Shown here: in pieces, positions 1 through 6,627 of the stretch
How positions within the stretch are numbered: the stretch's first letter is position 1
How the letters are laid out: every line of letters begins with the position of its first letter
From: Acidobacteriaceae bacterium
GTDB taxonomy: Bacteria; Acidobacteriota; Terriglobia; Terriglobales; Acidobacteriaceae
Assembly (NCBI GenBank): GCA_030838305.1
Contig: JAUTWY010000247.1
Coordinates: forward strand, 1-23,582
DNA length: 23,582 nucleotides
Reading direction: 5' to 3'
Translations under genes and position numbers: made by a program
Notes under the pieces: generated by a model
Database searches by the model: none
What the model saw: only the letters and a program-made list of their open reading frames with translations
What the model was told of the DNA's origin: nothing

Positions 1-114
1 AAGAGGCTGCTGGCCTCTTACCATCCTTCGAACCAAAACACGCAGACGGGCAAGCTGACGCGAAAAATGTTTGTGGAGATATTTAAAGAGGCGGCAAGAC
101 TTGCCGATGGGTAA
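1..114 (+). CDS. Uracil-DNA glycosylase, family 5-like, C-terminal fragment (5' end outside window)
   Basis: Frame 1 is open from the left edge to TAA at 112-114 and gives 37 residues. The stretch SYHPSNQNTQTGKLT matches the second active-site/DNA-binding motif of the thermostable family 4/5 uracil-DNA glycosylases, where the His of the H-P-S motif contacts the flipped base region and the TGKLT block follows it. The family removes uracil from DNA as the first step of base excision repair. Only the end of the protein is visible, so family 4 versus 5 cannot be settled from the catalytic N-terminal motif. The N-T-x-T-G-K/R-L-T pattern favours family 5 (UdgB-like). No partner gene is visible upstream. 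Confidence 0.72.
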   Translation, partial: KRLLASYHPSNQNTQTGKLTRKMFVEIFKEAARLADG

Positions 115-269
115 GCTAAGGCGCAGCCAGGCGGATTGTTGCACCCTGCCCCATAGCACGCGAGGACGCAAATGTTAAATGAAACAAGCCTCAGGAGTTA
201 AAAAACGGTCAGAAGACGGTCCGCCGAAAAAAGACACTCAGCCTGAGTGCGGCTGAAGGGCCGAAGCGG

Positions 270-446
270 GTGTCTATTTCGGCGGCAGATTTGGCGAGAT
301 GGTACAAGCCGATCAAGAAACCGGTGACGCTACGTCTGGACGCCGATGTGCTCGCCTGGTTCAAGAAGCGGGGGCGCGGTTACCAGACCCGAATCAATCG
401 GGCGCTGCGGAAAGCGATGCGGGACGAAAACAAATCCGGGAGGTGA
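270..446 (+). CDS. Orphan BrnA-like antitoxin (probably 5'-damaged)
   Basis: The frame ending at TGA 444-446 encodes ARWYKPIKKPVTLRLDADVL followed by a W-F-K-K-R-G-R-G-Y-Q-T-R-I-N-R-A-L-R block. This is the ribbon-helix-helix core typical of BrnA-family antitoxins (VTLRLDxDVLxWFK ... GYQTRINxxLR). BrnA normally neutralises the RNase BrnT and represses the operon. The chosen GTG start at 270 is the first usable start in this frame; the frame is open back to a stop at 180-182. An ATG at 179 in another frame reads plausible N-terminal sequence that could join this frame by a one-base slip in the A run at 227-232. No brnT lies upstream: only 65 bp separate it from the glycosylase gene. The domain call is firm; start and functionality are uncertain. 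Confidence 0.6.
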   Translation: MSISAADLARWYKPIKKPVTLRLDADVLAWFKKRGRGYQTRINRALRKAMRDENKSGR

Positions 447-486
447 AGTGGTGGGAGGTCCCAGAGGGAAGACTAGACCGAAACAG

Positions 487-524
487 CGTCCCCTCCGGCT
501 CCGGTGGGGACGAAAGTTGTTTTA
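487..524 (+). terminator. Strong hairpin between convergent genes, likely terminator
   Basis: The arms 487-498 and 501-512 are inverted repeats of 12 bases with one T-T mismatch (CGTCCCC then CCGG against CCGG then GGGGACG). In RNA the innermost pairs would open to form the loop. A modest T-rich stretch (GTTGTTTT) follows on the plus strand. It lies 40 bp after the BrnA-like frame and before the end of murB on the other strand, so it could serve both directions. Confidence 0.45.
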
Positions 525-561
525 GGGGATAGAGCACTGGGATGTGGCAAAGTGAAGGTCG

Positions 562-1617
562 CTAAAACCCAAGCAGCACGGGTTCGGGCTCCAGGCGGAT
601 GCCCCAGATTTCCTGCACGCGATGCTGAATCTGTTCTTTCAATGCGAGGACATCGGCGGCTGTGGCTCCTCCGCGATTGACGATAGCCAAGGCATGCTTG
701 CTGGAGATGCGGACGCGTTCCGAGCCGAATCCCTTGGCGAATCCGGAGTGCTCGACCAGCCATGCCGCCGAAACTTTCTTGCGGGTTTCGAGGGCGGGAT
801 AACTGGGCACGCTTAGTCCTCGCGCGGCAGCCCGCTTTTTTAAATCCTCGTGCTGTTCTTCGGAAAGGACCGGGTTCTTGAAGAATGACCCCGCGCTCTG
901 ACAGTCCGCATCACCGGGAACAATGAGCATGCCCTTGAGGGCGCGAATGTAACGGACAGCCTCGCGGGTTTCGGCAAGATCGGGCGGCGTTTCACGGCCT
1001 TCGAAGTGCCGCTTGAGGTCGGCATAAGTGATATGCGGCTTGCCTTCGGGCGCAAGCGCGTACGTGACGCGGAGAACGATGAATCGTTCACGCTCAGTCG
1101 AGTTAAAGATGCTGCTCCGGTAACTGAACTCGCACGCCTCACGACAGAGTTCGCGCACTTGACCATCTTTGAGATCGAGCACCAGCACCGAGGCAATGGT
1201 TTCGGACACTTCCTGGCCATAGGCGCCGACGTTCTGCACCGGCGTGCCGCCGACGCTTCCCGGAATGCCGCTCAGGCATTCGATGCCGGCGCATCGATCC
1301 ATCACGGAGCGGGAGACGAATTTGTCCCAGGACTCTCCAGCGCCTACGTCGAATAGGACTCTGCCGTCTTCATCGTGCCTACCCTGCCAGTCGATACCCG
1401 GAATCGCTATTTTTAAGACCAAGCCCGGCCAACCAGCGTCGGCGACCACCAGATTGCTGCCCCCGCCCAGAACGAAGAGAGGCAGATCGCGCGAGCTCGC
1501 GAAGACAACCGCCTCCTGCACCTCACCGATATTCCCGGCCTCGACGAAATACTTCGCCGGACCTCCGATGCGGATGGTGGTGAGGGGGGCGAGCGGGATG
1601 TTTTCAAGCAGCAGCAC
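562..1617 (-). CDS. murB: UDP-N-acetylenolpyruvoylglucosamine reductase MurB
   Basis: MurB reduces UDP-GlcNAc-enolpyruvate to UDP-MurNAc with NADPH and FAD, an early cytoplasmic step of peptidoglycan synthesis. The 351-residue product has the FAD-binding N-terminal half (TTIRIGGPAKYF at about 13, VLGGGSNLVVAD at 49-60, GIECLSGIPGSVGG at 111-124). The active-site motif SAGSFFKNP at 241-249 carries the catalytic Ser (S244), and the C-terminal LEPEPVLLG segment holds the catalytic Glu. The insertion with FSYRSS (164-169) marks the long, E. coli-type (type I) enzyme, usually about 340 residues. The start codon is GTG at 1615-1617; no upstream in-frame ATG fits better. It ends 562, convergent with the left-end genes. 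The upstream GNAT gene is on the same strand 157 bp away, so co-transcription is possible but not shown. Confidence 0.96.
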   Translation of the reverse strand: MLLLENIPLAPLTTIRIGGPAKYFVEAGNIGEVQEAVVFASSRDLPLFVLGGGSNLVVADAGWPGLVLKIAIPGIDWQGRHDEDGRVLFDVGAGESWDKFVSRSVMDRCAGIECLSGIPGSVGGTPVQNVGAYGQEVSETIASVLVLDLKDGQVRELCREACEFSYRSSIFNSTERERFIVLRVTYALAPEGKPHITYADLKRHFEGRETPPDLAETREAVRYIRALKGMLIVPGDADCQSAGSFFKNPVLSEEQHEDLKKRAAARGLSVPSYPALETRKKVSAAWLVEHSGFAKGFGSERVRISSKHALAIVNRGGATAADVLALKEQIQHRVQEIWGIRLEPEPVLLGF

Positions 1618-1753
1618 GAATGATTTTCAAATATACACAGGGGCGAAAGCGAGTGCCGCATTTCGTAGAGTTAAGGGAGTCCGGCATCTGAATACCCCAT
1701 ACTGTGGGGAATGCTGTCGATGAAAGGTTCGATTACTGATATTCCATTAAAGG

Positions 1754-1784
1754 TCTTCGATTAGAGATCTTCGATTAGAGATCC
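1754..1784. repeat. Two tandem 14-bp copies of TCTTCGATTAGAGA
   Basis: The unit TCTTCGATTAGAGA occurs at 1754-1767 and again at 1768-1781, with the first bases of a third copy after it. A related TTCGATTA also occurs about 30 bp to the left, near 1728. The stop codon of the GNAT gene (TAA, 1775-1777 on the minus strand) lies inside the second copy, so the duplication may have moved the original 3' end of that gene. Confidence 0.7.
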
Positions 1785-2347
1785 AGGAAGGCTCGGACTG
1801 AAGTCAACTCTTCGCCGGCCTGGACGCCAAAGCCAAGGCGCTTCGTGATGACCTGCATGGCTATGTTGTCGGGCAGCATCTCCGCGCAGACGCGGCTTAT
1901 TTTTTCATCGCGAGCGACCTCTATCACGCGGCGGAGCAGTTCGTACCCCAGGCCAAGTTTCTGATATTGATCGGAAACCAGCACGGCGATTTCCGCTTCA
2001 TTGCCAGCATCGAGTTTGCTCATACGTCCGATGGCGAGAATCCGCCGCTCTCCGCTCTGCGGGTCGGTGCGCTCGGCGACCAGAACCATCTCCCGGTCAT
2101 AATCGCCCAAACAGATGCGAAGCAATCGCTCGTGAGCCACGCGTCTCCTCAGGCTAAACGAGTAGAAGTAGCGTAGATAGACGCTGCGATCGGAGAGCGT
2201 CTCGTGAAACTTAACCATGACTGGTTCGTCTTCAGGACGAATGGGTCGAATCGTAACCTGATTTCCATCCTTCATGGTCCACAGCGCGACATACTTTGAC
2301 GGGTAGGGACGGACGGGTGTCTGCTTTGGATTTGGCGAGTGTCCCAT
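1775..2347 (-). CDS. Stand-alone GNAT-family N-acetyltransferase
   Basis: The start ATG at 2345-2347 is preceded by a GAGG about nine bases upstream, giving 190 residues. The open frame continues upstream to 2500, but that part has no family resemblance. The segment from about residue 16 (YPSKYVALWTMKDG, then VTIRPIRPEDEPVMVKFH and LSDRSVYLRYF) closely resembles the C-terminal acetyltransferase domain of the Pat/PatZ protein lysine acetyltransferases and ADP-forming acyl-CoA synthetase fusions. The acetyl-CoA-binding motif Q-K-L-G-L-G-Y-E-L-L is present, as is the usual late ITKRLGF. The CoA-ligase-like and ATP-grasp domains of PatZ are absent. It probably acetylates a protein or small amine in the cytoplasm; the substrate cannot be told from sequence. 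Confidence 0.85.
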   Translation of the reverse strand: MGHSPNPKQTPVRPYPSKYVALWTMKDGNQVTIRPIRPEDEPVMVKFHETLSDRSVYLRYFYSFSLRRRVAHERLLRICLGDYDREMVLVAERTDPQSGERRILAIGRMSKLDAGNEAEIAVLVSDQYQKLGLGYELLRRVIEVARDEKISRVCAEMLPDNIAMQVITKRLGFGVQAGEELTSVRAFLDL

Positions 2348-2746
2348 AAGACCAGCCTCGGTTGATCCGACCAACGCTGCTTCTGAGTGTAAGTCCTGAA
2401 GCAAGAGATTGCGCCGAGGACTTTCCCGATGAACTCGAGGGAGTGATTGCCGAGAGCGGTGAGCCTGCTCTGGCCAACTCAATCCGATCATCGGGAACAA
2501 GGGCGCGAGCGGGAAGATGGCTCCGAAATGAAGACTTTCTTCTGGAGTCGAAGTTTTTTAAACCTTACTGTGCCGTTTCGGGGCTACAATGTCAACCGGC
2601 AAGGAGTGAGTTTTTTCTGGCGGTTTAGCATCGTATCCCCAGGAAGAAGCATCCCAAAGGACCGATGTTTTCTAGACTATGTGCCCTGCCCCTGCCGCAA
2701 GCGCTGCCCACATGACTTGAAAGGGATTCGCCTGGAAGGAAAAGAA
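2348..2746. other. Divergent intergenic region between GNAT and OmpA-like genes
   Basis: About 400 bp with no convincing gene. Frames extending both neighbouring genes into it lack family resemblance. It must hold the promoters of the two divergent genes. A TACAAT resembling a sigma-70 -10 box is at 2585-2590 on the plus strand, but no good -35 is seen at the right distance. The segment from 2541 to 2640 is locally T-rich. Confidence 0.4.
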
Positions 2747-3586
2747 ATGACGAAACAATTGTTGATGACGCCGCTTTTGTCCACCGTGATTGCGCTTAGT
2801 GCGTTCGCGCAGCAACCCACCTCGAATTCAACCGCGCAACCGGTGGCGGCGACCGAACAAACTGCTTCGAGCTCGCAGCCTCGAACGGCCACTGAGAAAG
2901 AGCAGCCCGCCTCCAGCCAGGACTTTTGGGATGGCGAGGAACCCAGCCTGGGAGCGCTCCTTACTCACCCATTTGCCACCAAGGAGTACGTAAGGCGGCA
3001 TGTTCAGCCGATCGAGGACCGGGTGAATGAGCTGGAGGAGTTGACCGCGACTCACAATAAGATGAACCGGGACGTGGATGCTCGTGCGCAACAAGGCATT
3101 CAGGAGGCTTCGGCCAAGGCCAATCGAGCCGATGAGCATGCGCAAGAGGCAGCCAGCAAGGCTCAGACAGCCCAGGCGACTGCGGCTTCCCTGAATACTC
3201 GTCTGGACAAGGATGAAAAAGTGGTCGGAAGCATCGATCAATACAAGTCGGGGGCTCAGACTGAAATCCGTTTTCATCCCGGTCAGACCGTGTTGAGCAA
3301 AGAGGCCAAGGACGCGCTCGATGAGATCGCCGCACAACTAAAGGATCAGCACGGTTACATCATCGAGGTGCAGGGCTTTTCTGCAGGGCAGGGCCACACC
3401 GCAATGGCTAACTCGCGGAAGATGGCGGACTCGGTGGCGCGTTACCTCGTGTTAAATCACGAGATCCCCGCCTACCGGATTTACGTGATTGGCATGGGCA
3501 ATGCTTCTGCGGGCAAGGGCGGGAGCAAGACACGCGTAGAAGTCAGCTTGCTGAAGAGCGATCTGGAAGAAGTGGCCAAGCAATAA
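2747..3586 (+). CDS. Secreted OmpA-like domain protein with degenerate peptidoglycan-binding site
   Basis: The start ATG at 2747 has AAGGAAAAG just upstream and begins a clear signal peptide (MTKQLLMTPLLSTVIALSAF, cleavage near AFA-QQ); a longer in-frame opening back to 2447 is not supported. The 279-residue product has a low-complexity S/T/Q/E linker to about 60, a segment with PFATKEYVRRHVQPIEDRV, an alanine-rich coiled coil (about 105-160: EASAKANRADEHAQEAASKA) and a C-terminal OmpA-like domain (about 170-279). In that domain the usual G-x-T-D and L-S-x-x-R-A residues that bind diaminopimelate are replaced (GFSAGQGHTAMANSRKMADS), so peptidoglycan binding may be lost. Probably periplasmic or outer-membrane associated. 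It is followed by two hairpins, so it is likely monocistronic. Confidence 0.85.
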   Translation: MTKQLLMTPLLSTVIALSAFAQQPTSNSTAQPVAATEQTASSSQPRTATEKEQPASSQDFWDGEEPSLGALLTHPFATKEYVRRHVQPIEDRVNELEELTATHNKMNRDVDARAQQGIQEASAKANRADEHAQEAASKAQTAQATAASLNTRLDKDEKVVGSIDQYKSGAQTEIRFHPGQTVLSKEAKDALDEIAAQLKDQHGYIIEVQGFSAGQGHTAMANSRKMADSVARYLVLNHEIPAYRIYVIGMGNASAGKGGSKTRVEVSLLKSDLEEVAKQ

Positions 3587-3599
3587 AGAGCGAGGGTTG

Positions 3600-3670
3600 C
3601 CGCTGCCTGTTCCAGCGGATTTAGCGATCAATGAAGAACCCAGAGCTAGTTGCCCCTGGGTTTTTTGTTT
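3600..3670 (+). terminator. Double hairpin, second one a rho-independent terminator
   Basis: A first stem CCGCTG/CAGCGG is at 3600-3605 and 3613-3618. The second stem AACCCAG (3637-3643) pairs with CTGGGTT (3656-3662) and runs directly into a T tract (TTTTTTGTTTT, 3661-3671). This is a textbook intrinsic terminator 51 bp after the OmpA-like gene, before the convergent cytochrome gene. Confidence 0.8.
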
Positions 3671-3731
3671 TGGACTCTCTCAGCAAGGCGTAGAGGCATT
3701 CTTCGAAACGATGCCCGCCAGTTCGGCGCGA

Positions 3732-4775
3732 TCAGTTCCGGTCGCCGCCACCGTGTTTTTCCTGGCACAGTTTGCAGAGGGTTGGGGGCTCAGCATTGTC
3801 TACCGAATGTTTGATGGGTTGCTGGTCGCGAAGGTACGCGAAGACGTCTTGTAAGTCTTTACCGGTCATCTTTCCGTACCAGAACCAGGGCATGATGGGA
3901 TGCAAGGGACGGGCTTTGACCTTTCCGGATCGCATCATTTCTACGAAGAGGTGTTCATCGTAGTAGCTGATGCCGCTTGGATCGGGAGTAATGTTGGGAC
4001 TGACGATTGTGAAACCGTTGGGCCCTTCGAGCAGGTTCCCCCCAGCAAATAATTTTGCGAAGACGGGAGCCTGTGGGTGGTACCAACTCGTATGACAACC
4101 AACGCAGTCGGCAAGACCGGCCAGATATTCTCCTCGTTTTTGCGGAGTGGACAAATCCGGGGCAGGAACCGGCGAGGTGATGGGCAACTGCAAATCGGCA
4201 TACTGGAGTCTGCGATTCAGAGGAATGCGGGTTTGCGGCAGGGAATTCCGCACGGGTGGAACCGAGCGCAAGAAGACGACGACCGATGCAACGTCTTCGT
4301 CGGACAAATCATGGAAAGCGCCGTACCACATGAGTGGATGAAGCATGCGGCCGTCGTGGCCGACACCCTCGCGGATAGCGCGCGCGATCATGTCATCGGT
4401 CCAGCGGCCGGCACCGGTCTCCGAATCAGAAGTGATATTGGGAGCTACCAGCCAGGGCCGTCCGTCCTCGGTGAATATGTGACCCGCACCTTCTTTGCCG
4501 CGGGCAGGCGGCGCCCCCGGCAGGTTCCAGTCTCGATCGGAATGGCAGCGGAAACAGGCGAGCACGCCTTCGGCAAGGTACTTGCCCCGTTCCCGCCGCT
4601 GAGGTGTTCGCTCAAACTGCGCGTCCCGCAAGGGTCGGCTGCGGGGTCCAACAATGAAGGCGTGCCACGCGGCGGGATAAAAATTCCAGCCCATGAAAAT
4701 TCCGGGCACAACAAGGAAAGCGAGCAGGATCAGCAGAGCAGCAATCGAGACCAGGGGTTTCGTGCGGAGCTTCAT
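3732..4775 (-). CDS. Membrane-anchored diheme cytochrome c
   Basis: 347 residues with an N-terminal hydrophobic anchor or uncleaved signal (about 9-30), then two class I cytochrome c domains. Heme motifs are CFRCH at 74-78 and CVGCH at 224-228; likely distal Met ligands lie in LHPLMW (about 149) and LHPIMPW (about 295), the same spacing in each domain. This tandem arrangement is seen in electron-carrier subunits of periplasmic dehydrogenases (gluconate or alcohol dehydrogenase type). No dehydrogenase gene is adjacent, so the partner is unknown. A third Cys pair, CKLCQEKHG at 334-342, lies at the C-terminus but does not form a standard CXXCH. It acts in the periplasm as an electron carrier (inference from family). 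The ATG at 4773-4775 starts right at the anchor. Confidence 0.9.
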   Translation of the reverse strand: MKLRTKPLVSIAALLILLAFLVVPGIFMGWNFYPAAWHAFIVGPRSRPLRDAQFERTPQRRERGKYLAEGVLACFRCHSDRDWNLPGAPPARGKEGAGHIFTEDGRPWLVAPNITSDSETGAGRWTDDMIARAIREGVGHDGRMLHPLMWYGAFHDLSDEDVASVVVFLRSVPPVRNSLPQTRIPLNRRLQYADLQLPITSPVPAPDLSTPQKRGEYLAGLADCVGCHTSWYHPQAPVFAKLFAGGNLLEGPNGFTIVSPNITPDPSGISYYDEHLFVEMMRSGKVKARPLHPIMPWFWYGKMTGKDLQDVFAYLRDQQPIKHSVDNAEPPTLCKLCQEKHGGGDRN

Positions 4776-4804
4776 TGAGCCATCCGCAGGTCAGAGTATC
4801 ACTT

Positions 4805-4819
4805 GACGACGGCGTCGTC
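4805..4819. other. Small perfect hairpin GACGAC-GGC-GTCGTC
   Basis: The arms 4805-4810 and 4814-4819 are perfectly complementary around a 3-base loop. It lies in the 64-bp gap between the secreted protein gene and the cytochrome gene on the minus strand. There is no T tract, so it is at best an intercistronic structure. Confidence 0.3.
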
Positions 4820-4839
4820 GTCTTCTGCGTGATCTGGCA

Positions 4840-5529
4840 CTACTTCTGATCAGGATTCGCCTGGTCATCGGGCGCTCTGTGGCCGTGCTTGTGTATACGT
4901 GACAATAAGGAGTGAGGTCCGCCGAAAACGAATTCAAGGGCGAGGTTTTGTCCCGCATATCCCAGTAGAGTGTAATTGCCCATTCGAAAGCCATCGGAGG
5001 CGTTGTAGCGCCCGGGATACCAGGCATAGACCGCAGTCATGGTGCCGGCATAGGGAGCGACCAGAGCCGGGAAAGAGAAAGCGCGGTGGCCGTCTTCGCC
5101 GCGGCGTGATGTGAAAGTCGAAACCACGGCATGACCGAGCCTGGGAAAGAAGCCTTTGCACTGGCAGCGGTAGTACAACGTATCTTCCTGGAGAGCCTGC
5201 GCCAGCAGGTACCGCGTCGTAGTGCTTACCATGGCGATTCCGAAGGCAGACCCGACTCGCTGGCCGTAACCCTCAAAGCCTTGTTGCCATTCTGGCGGTG
5301 TTCTCGTCGCCTGGTTAATGCCAGCGGCGAAAGCGGCACCGACAATGGGATATGGGCCAAAAGTGTCGAAGAGATAATGGTGAAACTTTGTTTTCTGCGT
5401 TGGAGGGACGTAAATCGCACTTGTTTGCGAGGCGTCCTTCGAATCGGGCGGCGATTGTGCCTTGACCCGCGGTAGTGCTGTTAGGAAAGCGAGTGCCAGC
5501 AGGAAGAGGACGAGGTGACGGATTTTCAT
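4840..5529 (-). CDS. Secreted protein of unknown function
   Basis: The start ATG at 5527-5529 was chosen because a canonical signal peptide follows at once (MKIRHLVLFLLALAFLTALP, cleavage near VKA-QSPP); the in-frame GTG at 5562 would add 11 residues before it. No good Shine-Dalgarno sequence is seen. The mature part (about 205 residues) starts with a polar linker, then FHHYLFDTFGPYPIVGAAFA and several Gly/Ala-rich, weakly hydrophobic stretches (GYGQRVGSAFGIAMVSTTTR; FPALVAPYAGTMTAVYAWYP; LGYAGQNLALEFVFGG). Two Cys (YRCQCKGFF) sit close together. I do not recognise a named family. The pattern suits a periplasmic or outer-membrane-associated protein of a type common in Acidobacteria (inference). 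It lies upstream of the cytochrome gene on the same strand. Confidence 0.72.
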   Translation of the reverse strand: MKIRHLVLFLLALAFLTALPRVKAQSPPDSKDASQTSAIYVPPTQKTKFHHYLFDTFGPYPIVGAAFAAGINQATRTPPEWQQGFEGYGQRVGSAFGIAMVSTTTRYLLAQALQEDTLYYRCQCKGFFPRLGHAVVSTFTSRRGEDGHRAFSFPALVAPYAGTMTAVYAWYPGRYNASDGFRMGNYTLLGYAGQNLALEFVFGGPHSLLSRIHKHGHRAPDDQANPDQK

Positions 5530-5632
5530 AATCGGATGCTGAGATGCTCGTTGTCCGTACACGATTCAGACGAGACGATCTTACTAGATACTCTTGCGAT
5601 CGGATCGACCGTCTATTTTCCGCGATTTTAGC

Positions 5633-6505
5633 CTACCTGGGAAGCGCTTTGTGCTCGGCCGGGATCGCCTTAGCTTCTGACGGCGTTAACCGGGAGGCAT
5701 CGCAGTAACCGTAACCTTTCAGGCAAGCCGTGTAGTTGCGCCTATGCTCGGCATCAGCCAATCCTGTGGTTTCGGAGGGAGTTAATTTCGAGTAATCACA
5801 GGTTTCCTGGCTCCCTTTGCAAGCGGACAGATTGCGTTCATGTTCCACCGCGGTGGTTTGAGCCGCTTCCGCTGAAGTGAGTTTGGCGTGGTCGCAATCG
5901 TTCCATCCATTCTCACAACTGGTTGCGTTGCGCTGATGTTCCGCAGTAGTCACTGCCTTCGTTTCCGAAGAAGTGAGCTGAGAATGATCGCAGAGTCCCG
6001 AACCATTCTTACAGTCAGAAGCGTTGCGTTGGTGTCTGGCAGCGTCGACTTCACCGGTCTCCGACTGGGTCAGTTTGGAATGATCGCAGGAACCAACTCC
6101 GTCCTTGCAGTCGGCCATATTGCGATGGTGGTCGGCGACGGATGAATCATGCGCCTCAGCCTGCGTGAGTTTGGAGCGGTCGCAGGATTGCATGCCGTCC
6201 TGACAAGCCTCGACATTGCTTTGGTGTTCGGCCACGGCCAATGCAATGGTTTCCGGCGGCGTGAGTTTGGAGCGGTCGCAGGACTTGTAGCCGCCGCGGC
6301 AGTTCGCCACGTTACGTGTGTGGACGGTAAGGGCGACGTCCGCTGCCTCAGTCGGGCTTAACTTGGAACGATCGCAAGTTTCGCGTGCCGCTTTGCAAGC
6401 ATCCAAATTTTGTGCAGGGTTCGCCGACTGCGCCAATGCGAGAATAGGCCACAGGCTGAGGCAGGCGACCTGTAGCCAAGAATACTTCGTTAGTCGAATC
6501 TTCAT
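5633..6505 (-). CDS. Secreted protein built of eight 32-residue Cys-paired repeats
   Basis: The start ATG at 6503-6505 opens a signal peptide (MKIRLTKYSWLQVACLSLWP, cleavage near ALA-QS); a TTG start 12 bases upstream is less likely. From residue 33 to the end (290) the protein is eight consecutive repeats, seven of exactly 32 residues and a slightly altered last one. Each repeat has the pattern N-x3-C-x6-C-D-x-S-x-L-T/S-x2-E, then a His near position 30. That gives 16 Cys in the mature chain, two per unit, suggesting one disulfide per repeat. Predicted helices (AEHQRN..., ETTGLADAEHRR) alternate with the CD-x-S-x-L turn. The build recalls disulfide-stabilised helical repeats such as Sel1/Hcp, but unit length and consensus differ. 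I know of no assigned function. It sits downstream of the SYLF gene on the same strand across a strong hairpin. Confidence 0.85.
   Translation of the reverse strand: MKIRLTKYSWLQVACLSLWPILALAQSANPAQNLDACKAARETCDRSKLSPTEAADVALTVHTRNVANCRGGYKSCDRSKLTPPETIALAVAEHQSNVEACQDGMQSCDRSKLTQAEAHDSSVADHHRNMADCKDGVGSCDHSKLTQSETGEVDAARHQRNASDCKNGSGLCDHSQLTSSETKAVTTAEHQRNATSCENGWNDCDHAKLTSAEAAQTTAVEHERNLSACKGSQETCDYSKLTPSETTGLADAEHRRNYTACLKGYGYCDASRLTPSEAKAIPAEHKALPR
5642..6409 (-). repeat. Eight in-frame tandem 96-bp coding repeats
   Basis: The DNA encodes eight units of about 96 bp each (residues 33-288 of the gene above). Recurrent blocks such as the complement of AACTGCTTCG-like CDxSKLT codons are visible, but the units differ at many positions. 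They therefore look old and selected rather than freshly duplicated. No frame-breaking indel is present. Confidence 0.8.
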
Positions 6506-6565
6506 AAGACCAATCAATTTTTTGAGGCGATCATTTAGACGGATATTCTTATTCGAACGCCCCTC

Positions 6566-6603
6566 GGCTGACCAAAACCAGTTGCGGTGGTTTTCGGTCA
6601 GCC
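6566..6603 (-). other. Long hairpin between SYLF and repeat-protein genes
   Basis: GGCTGACC plus AAAACCA (6566-6580) pairs with TGGTTTT, C, GGTCAGCC (6588-6603): 15 pairs with a single bulged base and a 7-base loop. CCC/GGG flanks could extend it. No T tract follows in either direction, so it is more likely an attenuating or mRNA-stabilising intercistronic structure than a classical terminator. Confidence 0.6.
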
Positions 6604-6627
6604 CGGGGAGTACTTGTTATCTGTACA

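Noticed and set aside
227..233. Programmed -1 frameshift at A-AAA-AAG in the BrnA-like gene
   Set aside because: The heptamer is present, but joining the frames needs a +1 shift; the -1 frame meets a stop within a few codons.
4077..4778. 233-residue plus-strand frame opposite the cytochrome gene
   Set aside because: It lies entirely antisense to the cytochrome c gene, whose heme motifs and anchor are clear; no family resemblance or ribosome binding site was seen.
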